A stretch of 12,871 bases of DNA, taken from positions 1-12,871 of the forward strand of contig JAAXQD010000069.1 in the NCBI GenBank assembly GCA_012974475.1, read 5' to 3'. The notes below the pieces were generated by a model. The model did not search any database. It was given only the letters and a program-made list of their open reading frames with translations, and was not told the origin of the DNA. A program made the position numbers and the translations under genes. Positions within the stretch are counted from its first letter, which is position 1. Each line of letters begins with the position of its first letter. This document shows positions 6,325 to 12,490 of the stretch, piece by piece. This DNA comes from Desulfobacterales bacterium (GTDB lineage Bacteria > Desulfobacterota > Desulfobacteria > Desulfobacterales > UBA11574).

Positions 6325-7966
6325 CATCCTCCTCCATTCCCGGCAGGGGTTCACTGCGCAGATCTGTCATTCTTTTTTGTTCACCGGGCAGAATCAGTGC
6401 ATTGCCCACCATCTCGTGAACGCCGGTCACTTCCACTCCAGGTACCCAGTATTCCATGGATGCAGACAGCGCCGCCCGGTCAATGGCGCAAACACATGAC
6501 AGCATATTTACCCCGTGTTTTTCATGAACATATTTGACCGCATTGGCCCTGGGTAGCCCGCCCTGCATCCTCAATTCCATGTTTTCGCCGGCATTCAGGC
6601 CGGACCCACTGCCACAACAAAAAGTCTGTTCACGGATCGTGTTTGCAGGCATCTCATAGAAATTATTGCATACGTTTTTAATAACGTACCGGGGCTCCTC
6701 CAGCAATCCCATGCCACGGGACGTGTTGCAGGAGTCGTGATAGGTCACCTTCAAATGATCATTGCGGCTGGTATCCAGTTCGAGTTTATTGTGTTTAATA
6801 AGATCGGCGGTAAATTCGGCAATATGCACCATCTTGGTCGATTTGGCATTTTCAAACTTGGTTCCGGTAATGGGAGAAACCGGCTCTTCCAAAAAATCAG
6901 CCGGGCCGTTCATCGTATCCATATACTGGTGAATGACCCGCCACATATGACCACACTCTCCCCCGATGATCCATTTTACGCCCAGCCTTTTGGCTTCAGC
7001 GTACATCTTTGCATTGAGCCGTTTCATCATCTCATGAGAGGTAAAAAAACCGAAGTTTCCACCCTCGGAAGCATAGGTGCTCCAGGTGATGTCGAACCCA
7101 TATTTTTCCTGTAAATAATGAAACAGCATCATGTACCCCACACAGGTATATGTGCCGGGGTCGGCAAAAATATCACCGGAAGGCGTGACAAAGAGGATTT
7201 CCGCGCCCTTTCTATTAAAACTGGGTTCCACCTTTACACCGGTGATCTCTTCAATATCATCGGCAAAGAAATCCATCATGTCCTTATACGCATGGGGCTG
7301 AATTCCAAGGTGGTTCCCTGTTCTGTAACAGTTGGCCACAGGTGTGGCAATCCAGTCTATGTTGAGGCCGATTAGATTTAACAGCTCCCTTCCCATGATG
7401 GTAATCTCAGCCGTATCGATGCCGTAAGGGCAGAAAACCGAACAGCGCCGGCACTCTGAGCACTGAAATAGATAGTACCACCATTCTTTCAAAACTTGCA
7501 GATCCAGTTCCCTGGCGCCGATAATTTTTTTGAAGTTCTTTCCGATGGATCCGATAATTTTTCCGGCGGTGGTAAAATCGTTTCTGTAAACGGAACGAAG
7601 CAATTCGGCCCTTAAAACCGGCATGTTCTTGGGATCGCCGGACCCGATAAAAAAGTGACATTTGTCTGCACAGGCACCGCAGCGGACACAGATGTCCATA
7701 AATACTTTAACAGATCGAAACCGGTCGAGCCGTTCCCTGAATCCTTTGGAAATTATCTCTTTCCAGTTTTCAGGCAGCTGCCAATCTTCTTCAATGGGAT
7801 TCCATTGTCTTGGGTAGGGAAGGCCGACATATTCAACGCTCTTTGGGTTTGCGGCATATGAATAGATCCCCTTTTGGATGTCAACAGGGGTATCCATCCA
7901 TCCCGTTCGGGAAGGTCGATAATCTATGTTTGAAAGCAATTCATCAGGTTTTGGAACATCTGACAT
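6314..7966 (-). CDS. dsrK: DsrK, HdrD-like iron-sulfur subunit of DsrMKJOP
   Basis: DsrK is the cytoplasmic catalytic-type subunit, related to HdrD, thought to reduce the DsrC trisulfide/disulfide with electrons from DsrM. Two ferredoxin sites are complete: C93-x2-C96-x2-C99-x3-C103 and C169-x2-C172-x2-C175-x3-CP179. The C-terminal half carries the CCG-type site for a noncanonical [4Fe-4S] cluster: C413-x36-C450-C451-G and then C491-V-C493-A-I-D. The final element therefore reads CxC...D rather than a textbook CxxC. An additional GGECGH lies at 335-340. The 550-residue length is normal. AAGGAG lies before the ATG, and only three bases separate it from dsrM, consistent with a DsrMK module. Confidence 0.95.
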   Translation of the reverse strand: MSDVPKPDELLSNIDYRPSRTGWMDTPVDIQKGIYSYAANPKSVEYVGLPYPRQWNPIEEDWQLPENWKEIISKGFRERLDRFRSVKVFMDICVRCGACADKCHFFIGSGDPKNMPVLRAELLRSVYRNDFTTAGKIIGSIGKNFKKIIGARELDLQVLKEWWYYLFQCSECRRCSVFCPYGIDTAEITIMGRELLNLIGLNIDWIATPVANCYRTGNHLGIQPHAYKDMMDFFADDIEEITGVKVEPSFNRKGAEILFVTPSGDIFADPGTYTCVGYMMLFHYLQEKYGFDITWSTYASEGGNFGFFTSHEMMKRLNAKMYAEAKRLGVKWIIGGECGHMWRVIHQYMDTMNGPADFLEEPVSPITGTKFENAKSTKMVHIAEFTADLIKHNKLELDTSRNDHLKVTYHDSCNTSRGMGLLEEPRYVIKNVCNNFYEMPANTIREQTFCCGSGSGLNAGENMELRMQGGLPRANAVKYVHEKHGVNMLSCVCAIDRAALSASMEYWVPGVEVTGVHEMVGNALILPGEQKRMTDLRSEPLPGMEEDDAE

Positions 7967-7969
7967 TAT

Positions 7970-9007
7970 TTACTCCTTTTCCTCGGGTTCCTCCGGCGTT
8001 TCCGGCGCTATCATTTTTTCCACAGGGAGCCCTATTTCAATCATTTTTTCCCTGAATTCATCTTCATAAGCGTCGTATGTATGAATCTTAACCGGGTAAT
8101 TCCATGGGTTGACATGTCTTTTGGCGCGGCTGTTGTTGACCATATTTCTGGTGGGGCTCATAAAGATTCCCCCCAAATGCATGAGTTTGCTAAACGGGAA
8201 ATATACCAAAAGAACACTGACAAAAAACAGATGGACATAAAAGACGCCGCCGATCCCTTTTATAACATGAGGGTTAAGGGTGACCAGGCTCATGGTGAAT
8301 TCTTTGACGCCCACAATATCCACCTTGGTAAAATACCGCATCAGGATCCCGGTAAAGGCGATGCCAAAAATAAGAAAGAGGGGAAAATAGTCCGAACCCA
8401 GTGAAATATACTTCACCTGGGGGATAAGTATTCTTCTTAAAAATAGAAATGTTACGGCTGCCAAAAGGGCGACGCCGGACAACATGAGTCCCGGCAAGCC
8501 GATCTGCAGAAAACCGTCGAGTTTTGCCACCAATTGCACACAAGCCGGCACCGGTTCGGTAAATAATCGCAGATGTCTGAACAGCACGGTGAAAAACGCC
8601 CAATGAAATGTCAGCGAAAAAAGCCACAGCCATTTTTCCCATTCATAGGAAATTTTGTCGCTCTCTTTTAGCTCACACTTTGTATTTCTGAACAACGACC
8701 GAAAAAAGACAACCTCAAGGATCATCCGCACGACAACGCCGCCGGTGGTGGACGGATTGTCAATGTTGGCCGATTTAATCCAGGGAAGAGATTTCTGTTG
8801 TCCGCACGTTGTGGGAATTCGGAAAGGCACCGGAGAACGCGCCCAGTCTATAACGCGGTTGATAAATCCCAGAATGAAAATAATTAGCGCCAGATAAGGT
8901 ATGATAATGCCGAAAAATACCTCGCCCCCCGGGAATTTAACACCTACATAAGCAAGCAGAAATAGAATGATGACCGCTATGAGGGAATACATGTAACTAA
9001 TATTCAT
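7970..9007 (-). CDS. dsrM: DsrM, NarI-like membrane cytochrome b subunit of DsrMKJOP
   Basis: DsrM is the diheme cytochrome b that links the quinone pool to DsrK. The 345-residue protein has hydrophobic helices at about 8-22, 31-50, 126-146, 172-190, 207-223 and 253-271. Candidate heme ligands are His135 and His145 (FHWAFFTVLFRHLRLF) and His247, His259 and His277 (NPHVIKGIGGVFYVHLFF ... KLMH). The extended loop after helix 2 (residues 57-125) and the Pro/Glu-rich C-terminal tail (PETPEEPEEKE) face water. The ATG is preceded by GAGG about ten bases upstream. A 103-base gap separates it from the RsbRD-like gene; no clear terminator or strong promoter is seen in the gap. Confidence 0.95.
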   Translation of the reverse strand: MNISYMYSLIAVIILFLLAYVGVKFPGGEVFFGIIIPYLALIIFILGFINRVIDWARSPVPFRIPTTCGQQKSLPWIKSANIDNPSTTGGVVVRMILEVVFFRSLFRNTKCELKESDKISYEWEKWLWLFSLTFHWAFFTVLFRHLRLFTEPVPACVQLVAKLDGFLQIGLPGLMLSGVALLAAVTFLFLRRILIPQVKYISLGSDYFPLFLIFGIAFTGILMRYFTKVDIVGVKEFTMSLVTLNPHVIKGIGGVFYVHLFFVSVLLVYFPFSKLMHLGGIFMSPTRNMVNNSRAKRHVNPWNYPVKIHTYDAYEDEFREKMIEIGLPVEKMIAPETPEEPEEKE

Positions 9008-9110
9008 TATATCATTACCTCACTTAATGGCCCCATGACGACAATAGAATGTATCTCAAATGGCTCACGCCGCTTTAATAAAAAAGCCAGATCACGATTC
9101 TACGAAAAAT

Positions 9111-9677
9111 CTATGTATCGCTTGAAGCCTCTTTACATATATTAATGTTAACCAGATCCGGCGTATCCGCCGGGATCTCACTCACCAAGCCCGCCCGCTC
9201 GAAAGCCCTGAATGTCCTGTTTTTCATCTCATTGGCTTTGAGTTCGTATATCTTCTCCCTGCATTGCATGTATAGTTCAAAGGCAATCAGGCTGAGTTTG
9301 TCGATTTTTGACTCAAACAACAGCAGTTCGTTGAAAAGCCGTGCTTCGGAAACTTCTTTCTGTGTATGTTCTCTGATAACATCTTTTAAAAAAAAGATGA
9401 AATTGGTGGCTTGTGAAGGGGAAAAATTCTGAATGGCTCTGATTCTGACGATCGGGTCAAGGAAGGAAGTAATGGCTTCATAATCCATATCCTCAAGGAG
9501 TTGATCAAATAATGCCTCCAGTCCGTGGTAAATGGTTCTGCCGACCGGGTTTGCAAAAGGATCCTTCTGGCGCTTTAGAAATTTTGCGGTGTCGGATGGA
9601 TACGTTCCGATCGCCAAGACGAACCACTTTTTTACGATGGCGGTTTTTCCTTGCGCCAGTAGATTATTCAGCCTCAT
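9111..9677 (-). CDS. RsbRD N-terminal-domain-like protein heading the dsr operon
   Basis: The 188-residue soluble, mostly helical protein resembles the RsbRD_N sensor-like domain (globin-fold relatives of the stressosome RsbR N-terminus). Supporting features are the N-terminal LLAQGKTAIVKKWFVLAIGTYP, the central PFANPVGRTIYHGLEALFDQLL and the helix VRIRAIQNFSPSQATNFIFFLKDVIR. No STAS, kinase or DNA-binding domain follows, so it is a stand-alone domain. GGAGATG precedes the ATG at 9677. To my knowledge proteins of this kind often sit beside dsrMKJOP in sulfate reducers, which suggests a sensory or assembly role for the complex. That role is inference. Start and boundaries are fairly secure, the biochemical function is not. 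Confidence 0.72.
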   Translation of the reverse strand: MRLNNLLAQGKTAIVKKWFVLAIGTYPSDTAKFLKRQKDPFANPVGRTIYHGLEALFDQLLEDMDYEAITSFLDPIVRIRAIQNFSPSQATNFIFFLKDVIREHTQKEVSEARLFNELLLFESKIDKLSLIAFELYMQCREKIYELKANEMKNRTFRAFERAGLVSEIPADTPDLVNINICKEASSDT

Positions 9678-9802
9678 ATTTAGGACATCTCCAAATTCCT
9701 AATTCTATTGTCGATCAGAGGTCAATGATATTAAATTTTTTACTTAATCGTCAGTATCAGGCGAAAAAATAAGGATAAATACATTTAACATTTAAGAAAA
9801 AT

Positions 9803-9831
9803 CCTATAAACATTTTAAAATTTCATGTCAA
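9803..9831 (-). promoter_or_regulatory. Sigma-70-type promoter of the RsbRD-dsrMKJOP operon
   Basis: On the minus strand TTGACA (9831-9826) and TATAGG (9808-9803) are separated by exactly 17 bases. The -35 is a perfect consensus and the -10 matches four of six, with an AT-rich spacer. Transcription would start near 9796, leaving a leader of about 120 bases before the RsbRD-like gene. Confidence 0.7.
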
Positions 9832-9904
9832 GGATAAATGAAAAAAAGATGTCTAATATTTAAAGTGAGCGACATTTTAGGATCCAGACAAACCGATTCC
9901 CAAC

Positions 9905-9939
9905 CCCATGGAACCCGCATATCTTCGAGGTTCCATGGG
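9905..9939. repeat. 11-bp perfect inverted repeat
   Basis: CCCATGGAACC and GGTTCCATGGG flank a 13-base loop. There is no T-run on either side, so this is not a standard terminator. It lies about 75 bp upstream of the dsr -35 box and could be an operator or an RNA hairpin. Confidence 0.65.
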
Positions 9940-10012
9940 TCAAAAATCTTTTCGGAGCCAGCGAAATGTGATTTGAGTAACAGCCCGTCAACAGGGAAAA
10001 CGCCATTTTTTA

Positions 10013-10040
10013 TGTGCACCGGTGCACACATTTATGTGCA
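10013..10040. promoter_or_regulatory. TGCACA-N6-TGTGCA operator, third copy, with extra half site
   Basis: TGCACA-CATTTA-TGTGCA occupies 10023-10040. Another half site TGTGCA (10013-10018) lies four bases before it, forming the 16-bp palindrome TGTGCACCGGTGCACA. The half-site sequence, the N6 spacing and the four-base gap are the same as in the double operator at 11829-11870. The site lies between the response regulator gene and the dsr promoter, about 190 bp upstream of the dsr -35. Confidence 0.7.
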
Positions 10041-10093
10041 TGGCAGTCTGGATTTTTGGATTATGTCCAGCTTACTTAGGAGTTCATTAATGA

Positions 10094-10175
10094 TTCGACA
10101 TTGAGCAAAAGCCCTTCATTGGCGCACACCCCATTTGGACGCTTCAGGGAATCCACTCAATGTCGAAAGGCTTTT
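10094..10175. repeat. Interleaved inverted repeats (A-B-A'-B' order)
   Basis: TTCGACATTGAG (10094-10105) is the perfect reverse complement of 10156-10167. AAAAGCC (10107-10113) is the reverse complement of GGCTTTT (10169-10175). The arms alternate, one base apart on both sides, which is the order of an H-type RNA pseudoknot. I do not recognise the element as a known RNA family. Confidence 0.55.
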
Positions 10176-10254
10176 AAATCTATTGGTAATACATCGGTGT
10201 GGATAAATTCAGGTGGAAAATTGGTGGTGGGAAACGGGGCTGTCCATGGAAACA

Positions 10255-11607
10255 TTATTTGCTGAAATTCAGACCTAATTCATTGGTTTTTGACAATAGG
10301 GTATTACGATGAATGCCAAGTTTTACCGAGGCTTTTGTTCGATTTCCATCAACGCTTTCAAGCACTTCAGAAATATATTTTTTTTCAAATATACTCACCG
10401 CTTCTTTTAAAGGTAACCCCTTGATTTCCTTATTCCCGATGTTAAAGGAGACATTATCTTCAAGATGGATCACCGGACCTTCGGTAATGGTAAACAGTCT
10501 TTCCACCAGATTCTCAAGCTCCCGGACATTCCCCGGCCAATCGTATTCCATAAGTACTTTAACAGCTCTTTTAGAGAACCTTTTTGGGGGTTTACCGGTC
10601 TTTTTGGAATTCAATTCCAGAAAGTGATCCAAAAGAAACAAAACATCATTTCCCCGCTCTCTCAACGGGGGTAACCCTATCGGGAAAACATTGAGCCGAT
10701 AATAAAGATCTTCCCGGAAATTACCCTGTAAAATCAAATTGTTGATGTTCTTATTGGAAGCCGCTACGAACCTGACGTCGGCCTTGATAACCTTTGTGCT
10801 GCCCAGTCTTTCAAATTCCTTTTCCTGGATAATCCTCAAAAGTTTTGCCTGCATATTGATATCCAGAGAATCAATATCATCAAGAAAGACCGTACCCCTA
10901 TCAGCAATCTCAAGTTTTCCGATACTGGTGCCGATAGCCCCTGTAAATGCCCCTCTATTGTGCCCGAAGACTTTACTCTCCATCAGGGTCGCCGGAATGA
11001 CGGCACAATTGATCACCACAAACGGCTGTCGGCGTCTATTGCTGCGGTTATGTATGGCTCGGGCCACCAGTTCTTTACCGGTTCCACTCTCTCCCTGAAC
11101 AAGTACGGTTCCGTCGCTGATGGCAATCGTTGATATCAAATCAAAAATTTTCCCCATTTTTTTGTTTTTACCGACCATCTTTTCAAATGGGTGGTACCGC
11201 TCCAGCTCGTTTCTGAGATAGGCAACTTCCTTTACAAGGCGTCGTTTCTCCAAAGCCCGGCGGATCACGATTAATACATCATCCACCACAAAAGGTTTAA
11301 TGATATATTCATACGCCCCCAGCTTAATCGCCTTTACCGCCGATTGAATTTCATTTACAGCGGTGACCATGATAATTTCCGTATTCGGGTCGGTTTCTAC
11401 AAGTTTTGGCAGGAGATCAAGGCCGTTGATATCCGGCAAAAGAATGTCGAGCAGAATTAGATCAACTGAATTTTTTCTAAAAATATCCATTGCTTCTTGT
11501 CCTGTTTCGGCCAGAAGCACATTGTATTTGTCTTTGAGAACCATGTTAAACGATTGGCGGACGCCATTTTCATCATCAACGACTAGAATTGTATCATTTT
11601 TTTTCAT
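10255..11607 (-). CDS. Sigma-54-dependent response regulator (NtrC family: REC-AAA+-Fis HTH)
   Basis: This enhancer-binding protein is expected to be phosphorylated by a histidine kinase and to open sigma-54 promoters. The receiver domain (6-120) has acidic D11/D12, phosphoacceptor D54 (LILLDILLP), T82 and K104. The AAA+ domain shows Walker A GESGTGKE (172-179), the sigma-54 contact loop GAFTGA (219-224), Walker B GTVFLDDIDSL (238-248), with Asp244 where Glu is usual, and the RLNVFPIGLPPLRER stretch (304-318) with the arginine-rich sensor region. A Fis-type helix-turn-helix ends the protein (about 421-446, NRTKASVKLGIHRNTLLSKTNELGL). Its own upstream region has a sigma-54 promoter and a double dyad, suggesting autoregulation. 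No kinase gene is in the window. 450 residues is a normal length. Confidence 0.93.
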   Translation of the reverse strand: MKKNDTILVVDDENGVRQSFNMVLKDKYNVLLAETGQEAMDIFRKNSVDLILLDILLPDINGLDLLPKLVETDPNTEIIMVTAVNEIQSAVKAIKLGAYEYIIKPFVVDDVLIVIRRALEKRRLVKEVAYLRNELERYHPFEKMVGKNKKMGKIFDLISTIAISDGTVLVQGESGTGKELVARAIHNRSNRRRQPFVVINCAVIPATLMESKVFGHNRGAFTGAIGTSIGKLEIADRGTVFLDDIDSLDINMQAKLLRIIQEKEFERLGSTKVIKADVRFVAASNKNINNLILQGNFREDLYYRLNVFPIGLPPLRERGNDVLFLLDHFLELNSKKTGKPPKRFSKRAVKVLMEYDWPGNVRELENLVERLFTITEGPVIHLEDNVSFNIGNKEIKGLPLKEAVSIFEKKYISEVLESVDGNRTKASVKLGIHRNTLLSKTNELGLNFSK

Positions 11608-11710
11608 AGGTAATGATCCAAAAAATACTCACAAAATGGGCGGAATAAAATTTTACGCAACCATCAACAGACAGCCGGTCAAAATCTTATCGAATCTATA
11701 TATCATAACA

Positions 11711-11727
11711 AAGCAAATTTCATGCCA
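11711..11727 (-). promoter_or_regulatory. Sigma-54 (-24/-12) promoter of the response regulator gene
   Basis: The minus strand reads TGGCATGAAATTTGCTT. This has GG and GC separated by exactly ten bases, TGGCA at -24 and TTGCT at -12, close to the consensus TGGCACG-N4-TTGCW. The expected start point, near 11700, gives a leader of about 95 bases before the ATG at 11607. The gene it serves encodes a sigma-54 activator, which fits autoregulation. Confidence 0.75.
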
Positions 11728-11828
11728 TGCTTTTTTTATCTTCCGGCCGGATCGAATTTCGAAAAATATAGGAATTTATATCAACACAAAATTGAATCAT
11801 CGTCAATCATAGAGGATTTAATAATCTC

Positions 11829-11870
11829 ATGCACAGAAAAATGTGCACTCATGCACATTTTTCTGTGCAT
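11829..11870. promoter_or_regulatory. 42-bp perfect palindrome: double TGCACA-N6-TGTGCA operator
   Basis: Two 19-bp arms (11829-11847 and 11852-11870) are perfect reverse complements around CTCA. Each arm is itself a dyad, TGCACA-GAAAAA-TGTGCA and TGCACA-TTTTTC-TGTGCA. Centre-to-centre distance is 22 bp, about two helical turns, so two dimers would bind the same face. The site is about 100-145 bp upstream of the sigma-54 promoter, typical of an upstream activating sequence for an NtrC-type protein. Confidence 0.75.
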
Positions 11871-12034
11871 ATTTAAACCTCATCAATATAATGGAATAAG
11901 ATCATGGGATCAATTGAACACTCCGCCGATCCACACGCCGTCATGAGCTAAAAGAATGCCCGATGAATCAAGGATCTCCAGCAATATCAGCAGCACATTA
12001 AAAAAAACGGTTTTTATCTCAAATCCCGACGCAC

Positions 12035-12079
12035 TTGTTTGGTTTTGGCACGATTTTTGAGAAGAATAAAACCAAACAA
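12035..12079. repeat. 12-bp perfect inverted repeat
   Basis: TTGTTTGGTTTT (12035-12046) is the perfect reverse complement of 12068-12079, with a 21-base loop. There is no T-run after either arm. The loop starts with GGCACG, so TTGGCACG straddles the left arm, but the -12 partner is imperfect (GA instead of GC). Confidence 0.55.
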
Positions 12080-12094
12080 ACGGATCGATAAACA

Positions 12095-12274
12095 TCACAT
12101 ATTGAAGCTTCCTGCAGCAAACCGAGAGGAATACCCTCGCTGTTGCAGTTCAGTCTGAATATTTCGCAAAGAATATCGTTTTAATTCTACCAGTTGCGTT
12201 CTCTTCGTGTCTTCATTTCTATGTGGATGTCGTCGATTCTTATCCGATTTAATGTCTCGGAAATTTACAACCAT
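12095..12274 (-). CDS. Possible small protein, 59 residues, HTH-like
   Basis: An ATG at 12274 opens a 59-codon frame ending in TGA at 12095. The product is very basic in its first half (DIKSDKNRRHPHRNEDTKR). Its second half, LKRYSLRNIQTELQQRGYSS, resembles the helix-turn-helix found in serine recombinases and related proteins (pattern SLRxIxxEL-x2-RGY). No good ribosome binding site is visible. It could be a real small DNA-binding protein or the end of a decayed recombinase. I do not recognise a specific family. Confidence 0.35.
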   Translation of the reverse strand: MVVNFRDIKSDKNRRHPHRNEDTKRTQLVELKRYSLRNIQTELQQRGYSSRFAAGSFNM

Positions 12275-12490
12275 TTGATATTTAATCCATCAGCCTATAA
12301 AACCACAGGAACTGTTGGGAGAAAAAAAAGCAGAATATTACCGGTCCAATGAGCGTTCATAAACCCAAATTTTTTTTAATCGGCCAATTTCCTTAGTTCC
12401 ATATTTCCATGGGTCCAATTGGGCAATTCCCCTGAGTTCACAATTCACTCGCCGTATAGAAACATTTCGCTTTCTAAAGGAGGACTTATC

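Larger units (their letters stand above)
9678..10254. other. Non-coding region between the dsr operon and the response regulator, rich in dyads
   Basis: No gene is supported across these 577 bases. They contain, right to left, a two-stem interleaved inverted repeat (10094-10175), a TGCACA-type operator (10013-10040), an 11-bp hairpin (9905-9939) and the dsr promoter (9803-9831). No intrinsic terminator with a T-run follows the regulator gene, so its transcript may read through toward the dsr operon. I found no GG-N10-GC pattern on the minus strand between 9678 and 10010, so a good sigma-54 promoter for dsr is not apparent. Confidence 0.7.
11871..12490. other. Mostly non-coding region before the acyltransferase gene
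   Basis: I see no secure gene. It holds a 12-bp inverted repeat (12035-12079), a possible small minus-strand ORF (12095-12274) and a partly palindromic stretch around 12112-12148 (CTGCAGCAA ... TTGCAG). A minus-strand frame at 11910-12098 is open for about 62 codons but shows no recognisable protein character. A weak -10-like TATAGA lies at 12455-12460 ahead of the downstream gene, without a good -35. Confidence 0.5.

Noticed and set aside
9991..10005. TGGCG-N-TGTT on the minus strand as a sigma-54 promoter for dsr
   Set aside because: GT replaces GC at -12, and it almost touches the TGCACA operator, too close for an upstream activating site.
9828..10031. 67-codon minus-strand open frame upstream of the dsr operon
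   Set aside because: It runs through the 11-bp hairpin and the dsr -35 box, has no ribosome site and no recognisable domain.
12045..12060. TTGGCACGATTTTTGA as a plus-strand sigma-54 promoter
   Set aside because: The -24 half is excellent but the -12 half has GA instead of GC, and the next plus-strand gene starts over 400 bases away.
11910..12098. 62-codon minus-strand open frame whose start overlaps the stop of the 59-residue candidate
   Set aside because: No recognisable family and it crosses the 12-bp inverted repeat; kept only as a note because of the TGATG overlap.
12318..12331. GG-N10-GC match as a sigma-54 promoter for the acyltransferase gene
   Set aside because: Only the bare GG and GC fit; the flanks (GGGAG, AAGC) do not match the -24 and -12 consensus.
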